Position numbers and translations under genes: made by a program. A stretch of DNA of 64,000 nt from Amoebidium appalachense (lineage: Eukaryota > Ichthyosporea): the NCBI GenBank assembly GCA_963693365.1, contig CAVNZM010000013.1, forward strand, positions 8,184,001-8,248,000, read 5' to 3'. The notes below the pieces were generated by a model. That model searched no databases. It was given only the letters and a program-made list of their open reading frames with translations, and had not been told where the DNA came from. Below, one piece after another: positions 38,761 through 64,000 of this stretch (position 1 is the stretch's first letter; every line of letters begins with the position of its first letter).

Positions 38761-39430
38761 CTAAAAGTTTCCGGGTCTGTAGTCTAAGATTCATGAATTT
38801 AAAACAAAGCAAATTCTTCCGGTTGCCAAGCTAATCACAAAAGAAATACTAATCTGCCGTGTGTCCTTGTGTGCACGTGTGTACGGCCACTGGTTGGGTT
38901 AGAGATTTTAAGTGCACTGTGACGTTATATACATTGAGCACCAAAATATTAGGCCCTTCTTGCATCGCAAGGTAGCCTTGCCACACTAATGACTATCGCA
39001 TCATTGAACCGCTCGCGCATTTTTTTAAAAAATAAAACTTTTTTAGTATTATATCATGTGAAAGCCGGGCGGCCACATCCGATTGCATATCTTTCCGTCG
39101 AATAGGCCAGGCCTACATCCAGTCAAAAGAAAAATGTGACTCCCGATGGCATTCTGTTGAGCAAAGCATCCGGCGGATACTATTGGCTCTGTGCTATGGA
39201 GGAACTTATCGCAGCATCAATTTTGAAATACTTGGGGTTTACGCTGTTTACTCGAGGCAAAGAGAACCAGTCTCAGGTATGGGGGGGGGGGGGGTTTGCT
39301 CGGAATATCCCCTCAGCGGTATATCATGATCACGTACATAGATGTCGGGTGGTGACTATATATCAGGGTTTACTTTCTCTACGAGACACCATAAAGACTA
39401 CAAGGAGAAATCAATTAGTTGGGGTTCCCC

Positions 39431-39465
<35 letters not shown>

Positions 39466-39497
39466 GGGCTCCCCTCGGGACACTCGGTATCAGCTGG

Positions 39498-39544
<47 letters not shown>

Positions 39545-39548
39545 TGCG

Positions 39549-40115
39549 CTATAATTTTGTAGTGATGTGTTTCTCAAGCCAATCAATACATCTAATAAAC
39601 AGGTCGTAGTTACGCGTGTTTAGTATAAAATCAAGGATGTAATTTACAGGTAGGCTATCTTTCTGGGTGTCTGTTGTGAATGTGACGTGTGTGTGTTGCG
39701 GTATTATGTGGTCTATCAAACTACATTTGGCGATACATGACCGGTTAAACTGGTGTGTGTGTGTGTTGTTTGGGCATGCAAATGATGCCACCTTATACTT
39801 ATTAGATCTCCACTGTATAGCACGTGTACAGTAAAAGCGTGGTAATTGATCAATAATACCATCAGCTAGAGAAAGACCAGTTCTACAGGAAGGTAATATG
39901 TATTTAGGTGTTATACACTTGCGAGTGCCATATTTGGCAATATGGTTGAGGCGGTCAGTATATATAAAACGAGACATAAGGCTTAGTTTTTCAAGGTGTA
40001 TGCTTTCATCGGGTCTAGTGTCGTGTGGTATCTTTTTCCATTTGTTATATTGCGTGATTATCTTGTGATTGTGTACATGTTTAATAAGTAAGTGGCAGTC
40101 CAAAGTCACACACAC
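39549..40115 (-). CDS. Orphan 188-codon open frame, function unknown
   Basis: A long open frame in an AT-richer block almost free of homopolymers. The translation is compositionally normal, rich in Ile, Thr, His and Cys, and ends IRCIDWLEKHITTKL. No ATG begins the frame (the first codon counted is GTG; the first good Met is in SLMSRF), so it may be an exon or a fragment of a larger gene or mobile element. No family recognised. The composition contrast with its neighbours hints at insertion. Confidence 0.35.
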   Translation of the reverse strand: MCVTLDCHLLIKHVHNHKIITQYNKWKKIPHDTRPDESIHLEKLSLMSRFIYTDRLNHIAKYGTRKCITPKYILPSCRTGLSLADGIIDQLPRFYCTRAIQWRSNKYKVASFACPNNTHTHQFNRSCIAKCSLIDHIIPQHTHVTFTTDTQKDSLPVNYILDFILNTRNYDLFIRCIDWLEKHITTKL

Positions 40116-40484
40116 ACTATTGCGGGGTTTATTTGTATTTGTGCCCAGGGGAGAAGGGGAGAGAGAGGGGAGGAAAGAGGGGAGAGGTGAGGGAGGGGAC
40201 AGGTCGGATAGAGAAGAGAGGGTGGGAGGGCAAATACTTCTTTAAGCGGCTTATGTGCTTATTGAATTTCAGCGCGAGATAGGATACTCTAGCAGCTATT
40301 GGGACCAGACCATATATCGAGAGCGTTACAGGCCCAGGTTTACAACAGTTGTTAGATAGAAAGGAGGCAACTTCTGCTTGAACGGTGACTGTATGACGAA
40401 GATTTCATCTGAGGCCCTTGAAGGCTGGCACGTACTGACGGTGCCTACGCTGCTATGAACTTGCCGTTCGCCTCACACCCATCT

Positions 40485-40580
40485 ATTTTTCCTTACACTC
40501 TCGCGACCGCGTGCACTTTCTCTCGCGGCGGCTCTACGGTCCCGAGAGTCCAGTGTTCGCTGTGTGTATAAGGAAAAATA
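40485..40580. repeat. Short imperfect inverted repeat
   Basis: ATTTTTCCTTACAC at the left pairs with GTGTATAAGGAAAAAT at the right, enclosing about 65 bp of GC-rich sequence with CTCTCGCG motifs. Could be a small inverted-repeat element or a structured RNA; no more can be said. Confidence 0.4.
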
Positions 40581-40636
40581 CGAGTCACCTCAGTAGGTGA
40601 CAGCCTTGAAGGCTTCTCAAACATGATGTGGAGTCC

Positions 40637-40705
<69 letters not shown>

Positions 40706-41886
40706 AAAAAAAAACCACCCCCTCCCTCCCACCTACTCACGGTGACCCCGTGCACGAATCACCGTTGCCAGCTTTTAAGGCTTATTTGCAATCGGCACGG
40801 TGGCTGGTATTATAATATTATCACAACTTAAAAAACATTTCGAGTCTTTCACTTAGCAAAAAAAAAAAATCTCAGTGACCCGGTGCAGACCGACTGAGTA
40901 TGGAATAATTGCGGATCACCATCATGATGGGCAACGCAGTAGCCGGGTTCTTGCCTTGCGTAAGGGAAGGCTTGGCATAAGCAGGAGACCAATGCGTTTC
41001 AATGTATTTTTCAGACCGGCCCTAGGTTTAACATTCGCATGTTGAGAGCAGAAGGCCTTCTCAGCTGAGAAAAGGGGTGAGTGACGGAGGCTCAGGGCAT
41101 CAATATGATACCGTATGGGTCTAGTAGGCTAGGTTGGAAACATGAACAGCCTGCCGGACTGAATTCACACCTGGTCGGTGAGTCACAACACTGATACCAG
41201 AACCATCACCTGAGGGACCGGTTGAAACACCTTTGCTACTGCTTATGTGGTACATATCATGAAGGATATCGGCATGGACATTACGAGTGAGGCTCAAATT
41301 GACTCTGTTTGGATCAATCACATCAGTTTAACCTTTATTCAACTTGTCATACTCCGATATCTCACATAATCATCAATTTTAACTGCTACTGAGGCCGCAG
41401 GCATAGTATTAAAACAACTTCGTAGCCTCCCCAAAACACACCATACTATGGTGGCTGCTACGCATACCATCTGTACTGCTAAGACACATACACATCTGTT
41501 ATTGAATCATTCAAAAAACGACGTCACGTGAAAATTGTCGAAGTCACTGACTCGACCAAGTGAACGAATGGGTCTGGACGACTGTTGCCCATATGATCTG
41601 CTTCGTGCCTACCGTATGATATAATGGCCGCTGGAACTTTCTACACTGTCTGAAATTCAATTCTATCCTGCTGGGCATTGACTCACCTACTTATCGTACA
41701 AGGCTTACAGCTTTACTACGTAGTGAATATGTTAATCTGCAACCTTCAAGTTTGCTTTGCTGAGCGAGGCTGCCTTTCAGTCACCGCCGTTCTGCAGCCT
41801 CAGGCTGGCCTACCGTAGAGTTTCTCTGGCTGGCGCGGTGCAGGTCCCCTCTGAAATCAGGTAACTCAACAAAAGGCTTACACAAA
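40581..41886. other. Spacer with a C-to-A compound run, otherwise featureless
   Basis: A C-run (about 40638-40673) passes directly into an A-run (to about 40704). The rest is mixed sequence without recognised genes. Confidence 0.5.
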
Positions 41887-42429
41887 CTAGCTGTTGCATA
41901 TCATACTTTGCTGCAGCCCGCTATCGTCGGACCGTTCCGACCGTGCTCCACCGTTGTGTGCTTGAGGCCCACGCAAAGGCAGGTGGGGGGATGCACAGAG
42001 GTCTGGCCAGTGTCTGTGCAGGTGCTGCTGCTGCCACTCAACCACCCTGGTGTGCCGCAGGGTGGCCGTTGTTCTGTTGCGGAGGGGCTCACAGAACAGG
42101 CCACTGGGCCGTGTGGGCAGGTGGGGGCCTGGGCCCAGGCGGGAGCTGAAGGAGTTCCAGTCGCCCTCCTCCTCGTAGGCCTCCTGGCCGTCGTCCTCCC
42201 AGTCAGCGCCCTGCAGCAGCAGGCATATGCGCTGGCCCTCATACTCGGTCCAGTAGTGCTGGGGGGTCGACTGCAGCACCTGCTCCAGCGCCTGGATGCG
42301 CTGGCGCAGCAGCAGGTTCTCGCCCTTGAGCTGTGTGTTCTCCTCTGCCAGCAGCACACCCTGGGCCTGCCGGTGGGCCAGGCTCGGGGTGGTGGTGCAG
42401 GGGTCCATGGCTGCAAGGCTGTGGGGCAT
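41887..42429 (-). CDS. Hypothetical protein with leucine-zipper-like coil, single exon
   Basis: ATG 42429 to TAG 41887, 180 codons, GC-rich like the confirmed exons. Residues of the form LLAEENTQLKGENLLLRQRI and ALEQVL show Leu/Asn heptads typical of a bZIP zipper, but no basic DNA-binding region precedes them. A YWTEYEGQRICLLLQG segment and an acidic stretch (DWEDDGQEAYEEEGDW) follow, then a Pro/His/Arg-rich tail. The frame is open upstream of the ATG to about 42552. It could be a small coiled-coil regulator or one exon of a larger gene. The antisense strand is also open for 177 codons, which weakens the case. Confidence 0.42.
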   Translation of the reverse strand: MPHSLAAMDPCTTTPSLAHRQAQGVLLAEENTQLKGENLLLRQRIQALEQVLQSTPQHYWTEYEGQRICLLLQGADWEDDGQEAYEEEGDWNSFSSRLGPGPHLPTRPSGLFCEPLRNRTTATLRHTRVVEWQQQHLHRHWPDLCASPHLPLRGPQAHNGGARSERSDDSGLQQSMICNS

Positions 42430-42693
42430 ATGGCTGGCTAGGTGGGTGCACGGCTGTGTAGGGCCCTGACAATGTGTTCTTCTGGAACCGTTTAAGTATG
42501 GAGGCAGAAACGGGTGTTGTTGGGCAGACTGCGGTGCCAATCCGGGAATCAATCAGTCAGGATAATGAGGCCGCCTGATGTTGGTGACGGCCGAGTGTCT
42601 GATGTAAAAAACTTTGCGATGCTCAGTCCAACCAAGTGCCTTGAAGCCGGACAGCAGAAGAGTGCGGTAGCCGAGAGGCAGGGTGTCGAGTGA

Positions 42694-42763
42694 TTGACAC
42701 AGGTGTATTAACCCTCCTCCCAAGTTGATGACACAGGTGTATTAACCCTCCTCCCAAGTTGAA
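42694..42763. repeat. 34 bp tandem duplication
   Basis: The segment GACACAGGTGTATTAACCCT through CCTCCCAAGTTGAT occurs twice head to tail. Confidence 0.85.
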
Positions 42764-44480
42764 AAGCCAAGGGATCCGGAATCACGAGGTCGATAAGGTT
42801 CAAGTCAGACTCTATGGTTGCTGTAAACTGCCAGTGGCCGACCACCCTCCACGCTGTAATAGACGGCGGCAAACTTTTGGGCCTCACATGTGTACGTTCC
42901 TGGGTAAAGCATTAGGCCGCAGCAACCACTATCGGGCTCTTAAGCCAAAAAGTTCAGCCTGTCACAGCCTGGCCCTGGCAACCAACTGGGGAAGTGAGGC
43001 GCCTGATTGTTCGTTTTGTTCGTCCCGGCGGGGCGCCAAGGGCAGCTGCCGTGCTGCAAAAGCTTTGTTTACGCCGTCTTTTGCGTACCCGCACATTCGC
43101 GTCAACTCAGCCCTGTGCGTGAGCTCTCCTCACCAGATGCCTGTAGACCTAGCATAGAGCCCCCCCCCAGCCAGCGGACATATTTAGAAATGAATGTAGA
43201 TCCAGGCCGGCTGAACATGAGTCAGTGAAAAAGGACGCGGCTATCATAACTTCAGGGGCCGATGATATTGCCTGACCATCATGGGAGGGAGCGAAATTTA
43301 GGGGCTCAATATCAAAGGTTGATCATTTCTGGGATATGCTGTCGTCCGAACATTCCTGGAAACCGAAACCAATAGGAAGCTTGATTGGCTATTGTGCGGA
43401 GTCGCCTCAGCCTGAATAAAAAATTTAATATTGAAATGGAAGAATGCGCCGTGTCGCAGAGAAATATATGGAGTTGTCAGCTACATAATACTCGCAACTA
43501 TGCGACTCAATAATAGTTTGAAGTTTCATGAATTAAATTAAACATTCACATGTTTTAGGCGAACTTCGGCCCGACCGCTGTCGACCTTGCAGATAGTCGA
43601 GTGAATGGACAACATTACACCCTTTTCTGGTTAGAAACCAGATGCTGGCAGCATTCCGAGGAATCCGTGCTATCTGAGTGGATGCGCTCCTAACCAATCG
43701 AAGAGCCCATCTGAAATGTTTGTTAGAGCCTTTTGGTTTTATATTTCGGTATTTGATTTATGTATCAAAAAACACATCTGGCCCTATGCATAGAAAATGA
43801 CATAAATTTAATATGCTAAAAATTTAGATGATTTGATAACCCAAATCCTCAGCTGTCGCCGACGCTCGGGCCAGCTCCTATGATCACCATCACTGACTGA
43901 TGTGTACATGCCACCACAGGTCCACAGCCCGTCAGGCCGATCGCTTATCGCAGCTACTTTGGCATGCAAAGGGGGCGTCAGGGTAGTAATTATAAACTAT
44001 GGATCGTTCCGATCGTTTTTCATGAAATAAATTTTAAAGGCGCTTGTGGGTGTAATGCAACTTTTCCATGTACCAGCCTGCCAGCCTGGGCCCATGACAC
44101 GGGAGTCACTATTGTACAATAGGCTGCACATGCGTGGACACACTTACACGCGCGCATTCACCCACATCACATGCACACACACAAACACACACACAAGCCT
44201 GAAAAAACAATGCACGAACTTGTGCCAAACACATGAAAATGTCTAGGCGTGGACACGTATGTATGTGCTTTGCATACGTACATGTGTGGCGAGTCACTTA
44301 CAGGGGCTTGTAAACATTCTCCCCCCCGTAATGCAGGTTCTGGGTAGATCGCCCATACTTCCGCGAAGCCCGTACATTGTTACACACCCTGACATATGTC
44401 ACACATAGGATAAATCGCCAGCCCTTGGCGATTGGCAATCAATTTCAAAATAATTTTATAAAGCCATGCCACTATTTGTA

Positions 44481-44530
<50 letters not shown>

Positions 44531-45530
44531 GGACACGTATACACCTTGCTACCAAGCACAAATTTTGAACGCTCTGCCTTTTATTGCTACCAACACTCGT
44601 ACGCATGCACTAATTATCGCCCACCATTCATGACTTAATCATCATCGTACATATCCATATCCATATCCACATTTCATACTGCACCAAAGAATGCGCCACG
44701 TGCACGATGGCGCCATTTTCGCATGTTTTCACTGGTTGTGCGCACACCCGGTGGTCACGAGGACCGTCCGCCTCGCAGCTGCGCGCGTGCCCCAGAACTT
44801 TCCTCCATGATCTGGCTTGGTCTGGCAACATGATGCAAAGGCCACATATGACAGCCACTTATGTGCTAGTACATAGCCTGACGGAATTCATATATTACTG
44901 TTGTACGGCAGTACATACATACTGTGACACAGCGAGTCAGACATGACATTTTCTAAAAACCTTAGGCATAAATCAGCCGGGGCTGCAGCCGGGGCTGGGT
45001 CACTAACCAGTAAATATTTAAGGGCCCTTAATCATTGAATTGTGAATTTGTGAATGACTCGTGACAGATCTCGATGTGGTCATGATCACGGTCCTCAGAT
45101 GGCTTTCGAGGGTATTTGTCGCCCTCAGACGGTGATCACCGTCGCTGACCTCAGTGGACTCAGGCCCAGTACGTGCACGTGGCATACAGTCTGCCACGGT
45201 GCCACCGCCCCAGCCACTACTCGCTCACATATATATATCGGATCTGAAATCCAGGGTGTTGCAATTGTTTCAGGAGCCGTGATCATAAATTAATTATCCT
45301 AGCTTGTAACTCAGCGGTTATAATAATGACTAGGCTAGCTATTCTGCTGCAATACCGGTAGACTTGTGCATGTGGTACCATCTGACTCCGTCTAAGTTGT
45401 GATATATATATACATACTAATTATGGCATGATAACTGCGGGCCACGGTCAGTGTAGTACATGACGAGTGACGACTCGAAATGAAAACGGTTCCGCTAGCG
45501 CTGCATGATGAATCAGATGATAACCGATGA
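42764..45530. other. Gene-free spacer
   Basis: No supported gene. Contains an open stretch at 42759-43157 without ATG, AT-rich sequence at 43400-43850, a short CA tract at 44173-44195, and a ~50 nt G-run at about 44482-44529. Confidence 0.45.
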
Positions 45531-45574
45531 TGACACAATCACTGGATGGCTCTAGTACTACTAGGTGGCACAAG

Positions 45575-45661
45575 GGGGAGGGGGGGGGGGGGGGGGGGGG
45601 GGGGGGTGTACATGTACAGGGGGGACCCGGGGGGGGGGGGGGTGGCCGGGGGGTGGGGAGG

Positions 45662-45695
<34 letters not shown>

Positions 45696-45795
45696 CTGGA
45701 AAAGAGAGACCCGGGGAGACAGACTCCGTGGGGGCCGGGGAGGGGGGAGGGGGAAAGAGGGGGAGGGGGGCGAGGGGGAGAGCCTCGCGCGCGGG

Positions 45796-45846
<51 letters not shown>

Positions 45847-45873
45847 AGGGAGAGAGAGAGAGGGGGGGGGGGG

Positions 45874-45912
<39 letters not shown>

Positions 45913-45938
45913 TCAGGGAGAGAGAGAGGGAGAGGGAG

Positions 45939-46006
<68 letters not shown>

Positions 46007-46014
46007 GAGGGAGG

Positions 46015-46112
<98 letters not shown>

Positions 46113-46198
46113 AGGGGGGGGGGGGAGGGGTGCCTGGGGGGTGAGGGAGGGGAGAAAGAGAGAGGAGAAAGGGGGAGACTCTTTGAGAGAGAGAGAGC

Positions 46199-46245
<47 letters not shown>

Positions 46246-46336
46246 CTGAGAAAGAGAGAGCCGGAGAGAGAGATCTAGAGAGAGAGATATCTAGAGATCT
46301 AGAGAGAGAGAGATCTAGAGAGAGAGAGAGAGAGAG

Positions 46337-46430
<94 letters not shown>

Positions 46431-46435
46431 TCGAA
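45575..46435. repeat. G-runs and long (GA)n purine array
   Basis: G-runs to about 45695, then about 650 bp of (GA)n with GGGA, CTCT and AGATCTAGAGA interruptions. All-purine on the plus strand. Both strands appear open, but only as Glu-Arg or Ser-Leu repeats. Confidence 0.95.
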
Positions 46436-46603
46436 GAGTCTGACTGTCACGGCCCGCTGCCTACACACACCGTTACACACACGTCACAGACACCATACAC
46501 ACCAAACACACACAGCGCACACAACACGCACTCGCGCACGCACGCACGCACGCACACACGTGTCACAGCATACCACGCACGCACGCACGCACGCACGCTC
46601 GCC

Positions 46604-46673
46604 AGCCCGCCCCGCCCGCCCGCCCGCCCCGCCCGCCCGCCCGCCCGCCCGCCCGCCCGCCCGCCCGCCCGCC
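46604..46673. repeat. (GCCC)n tetranucleotide array
   Basis: About 17 units of CCCG with one or two single-base slips, following (ACGC)n tracts at 46537-46600. Confidence 0.9.
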
Positions 46674-47521
46674 TGCCCGTATGCACGCAGCCGCACACGC
46701 TGTACACACTGGCTCAACGACAATACTATTACACACCGCGTGACAAAAAGTTTATTAACCTACGCACTTATTAACCCACGCACACAACCCCGTAACATAC
46801 AGTGGTTCAGACTGTGTCGACGTCACACACACGCACTGCCCGTGACACACCGTGCATCCAGACACATGATGCACGCACACACACGTACACGCGGAAGATA
46901 CACATTCAAGAAGTTCAAGCTCTAAAATCATAATCAAGTTCATAAAATCTCAATCTGATCCACAGAAGTTACTGCCGCATTGCTTTACAAGTTGCTTTTT
47001 CTAAAAAAAAATCAACTCAGTGTCCTCACTATCATGGTAGTATAGTGACTATTCGACATACTATAGTGCCGTGATGATAATATGCTGCACCATAAGCACA
47101 ACATTTAATCACACAACGATTGACACTCATCAGGCTGAGCAGCGTCATTGATTCAGCGTACCAATCACCCTGGGCCGTTCTGAGGTCCAAAAACAGTTTC
47201 GATATATCACAGTCGGCTAAAAGCTTTGCTGCCTGCGCAACGTGGCTGCATCGTCTTGTGGTACTGTGCGCCTGGTCAGTCCTGTGGTCCTGTGTGTGGC
47301 ATATTAGCCTTATTAGGCTAGGGGCCTAACTGTTACAGTTGCCAACTACACTGTCAGCTGGTGCACGTGTCAAGGTTTCAACCCTCAGGGGGCATACGGT
47401 GTCCGAGGCTGAATGACACAATTAAGGATGCAACAGAGGCCCTAACTGTTCTAAGCAGTCTGTGTGTGTGTATCAGTTGACAAGTGTGTGTGTGTCTGTG
47501 TGTGTGCGTGTGCATGTGCGT

Positions 47522-47664
<143 letters not shown>

Positions 47665-48016
47665 GCGCGCACGCGCGCGCGTGCACGCCTATGTGCCTTC
47701 AGATCAAGTCAAGCCCTAGAAAGTTTCCTATGCATAGCGGCGTAAGGGTTCATCTTTCTTCAAAGTTTCCTCTTTGAAGCCGGGGTTGTTTCCGGTTTTT
47801 TCCCCAAAGTTTTTCCTTCAACTTTTCCCCGTTCTCGAAGTTCTTCTTCTTCTAGTATTTCCTCCCTCACTCCCTCCCTCCCTCCCTCCCTCCCCCCCCC
47901 CCCCCCCCCCCCCCCCCCTCCCCCCCCCCTCCCTCCCTCCCTCCCTCCCTCCCTCCCTCCCTCTCTTTGGTGGTGGTGGTGGTGGTGGTGGTGGTGGTGG
48001 GGGGAGGGGGGGGGGA

Positions 48017-63227
<15,211 letters not shown>

Positions 63228-63230
63228 CTG

Positions 63231-63870
63231 GGGGAGGAGGGGGGGGGGGGGGGAGGTAGGAAGGGGTATGGAAGAAAGAAAAGGGTGGGGGGGAACGGGG
63301 GGAACGGGGGGGGGGGGGGGGGGAGGGGGGAAAGGAAGGGAGAGAGAGGGGGGGGGAGGGGGGGAGGGAGGGAGGGAGGGACGGAGGGAGGGCGGGAGGG
63401 AGGGAGGGAAGGGAGGGAGGGAGGGACGGGGGGGGGGGGGGAGGGAGGGAGGGAGGAGGGGAGGGGGGAAGGGGAGGGGGAGCAAGGAAGGGAGGGAGAG
63501 AAGGAAGGATAGATGGGAGAAAGGGACAGAGGGAGGTGGGGAGGGAGGGAGGGAGGGCGGGAGGGAGGGAGGGAGGGAGGGGGAGGGGGGGGGGGGGGGA
63601 GGGAGGGAGGGAGGGAGGGAGGGAGGGAGGGAAGAAGGGAGGGAGGGAGGGGGGAGGGAGGGGGGGAGGGAGGGAAGGATGGATGGAGGGAGGGAGGGAG
63701 GGAGGGAGGGAGGGAGAAGGGAGGGAGGGAGGGGGGAAGGGGAGGGGGAGGGGAAAGGAGAGCAAGGGAGGGAGGGAGCGAAGGAGGGAATGAGGGAGGA
63801 AGGATGGGAGAAAGGGAGAGAGGGAGGTGGGGAGCTGGGCGAGAGGGGGAGAGAGACCAAGGGAGGGAGT
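63231..63870. repeat. (GGGA)n purine array
   Basis: About 640 bp of GGGA/GGAG repeats with G-runs, upstream (on the minus strand) of exon 63107..63227. Both strands show false long open frames. No further Ca2+-ATPase exon is visible to the right edge, so the intron extends past 64000. Confidence 0.95.
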
Positions 63871-64000
63871 AAGGGACGGAGGGTCAGAGGCCTTACCTGA
63901 ACGTGCATATCCACACACACACGGGCACAGACATGCCCATGCCACACACGCACGTAGCCACACCTGTGCAAGTATACACAAACACGTAGACGTGACCATG

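Noticed and set aside
39136-39288. Open stretch ending ENQSQ before GTATGG, resembling an exon
   Set aside because: No ATG, no clear acceptor and no partner exon or homology.
42759-43157. 132-codon plus-strand frame
   Set aside because: Starts at TTG, has no ATG near its start, no domain, and is not flanked by splice signals.
63845-63900. Minus-strand TTCAG/GTAAGG as the donor of the preceding Ca2+-ATPase exon
   Set aside because: The preceding exon should end near a VPEGLPL motif; the sequence before this site is CA-rich and encodes nothing similar.

Overview
The window is nuclear DNA from an intron-rich eukaryote, probably a protist or alga. I cannot fix the lineage from sequence alone. 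Evidence for a nuclear genome: five genes split by GT-AG (and two GC-AG) introns, a Ty1/copia LTR retrotransposon primed by an initiator-tRNA fragment, and eukaryote-only proteins (ARF GTPase, the meiotic factor MND1, a calmodulin-regulated Ca2+ pump). Nearly every intron and spacer is loaded with G or C homopolymers (up to 68 nt), CA/GT, GA and triplet microsatellites and minisatellites. Most long open frames in the window are translations of these repeats and are not genes.

Layout. 1-8933 (+): 3' part of a GH79/heparanase-like glycosidase, with a 5.9 kb copia element (1101-6982, minus orientation) sitting in its first visible intron. 9857-16647 (-): complete MND1 in 8 exons. 18527-25963 (+): ethylmalonyl-CoA decarboxylase-like crotonase (ECHDC1 family), 9 well-supported exons plus 2 tentative 5' exons. 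26005-26325 (-): the last two exons of an unrecognised gene. 27631-33550 (+): complete ARF1-type GTPase, 7 exons, 181 codons. 33551-48016: gene-poor block holding a terminal-repeat retrotransposon in miniature (34919-36024), a homopolymer-bounded tandem array split by a PIF/Harbinger-like inverted-repeat element (37182-38208), an orphan ORF, a zipper-like ORF, and long GA and GT arrays. 48017-63227 (-): the last 22 exons (682 residues) of a plasma-membrane-type Ca2+-ATPase with a C-terminal calmodulin-binding helix; its 5' part lies beyond the right edge.

The genes look like unrelated housekeeping neighbours, not a pathway. The more unusual material is in the repeats. The miniature retroelement and the full copia element share the tRNA-fragment primer site, the polypurine tract and the LTR tips, and in both an ORF that starts inside the LTR reads through the primer site. 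CA arrays run directly into 3' splice sites in several genes. A minisatellite has copied a splice acceptor together with the first bases of a Ca2+-ATPase exon. T-runs abut G-runs in one fixed polarity. A dispersed repeat family typically ends at poly-C.
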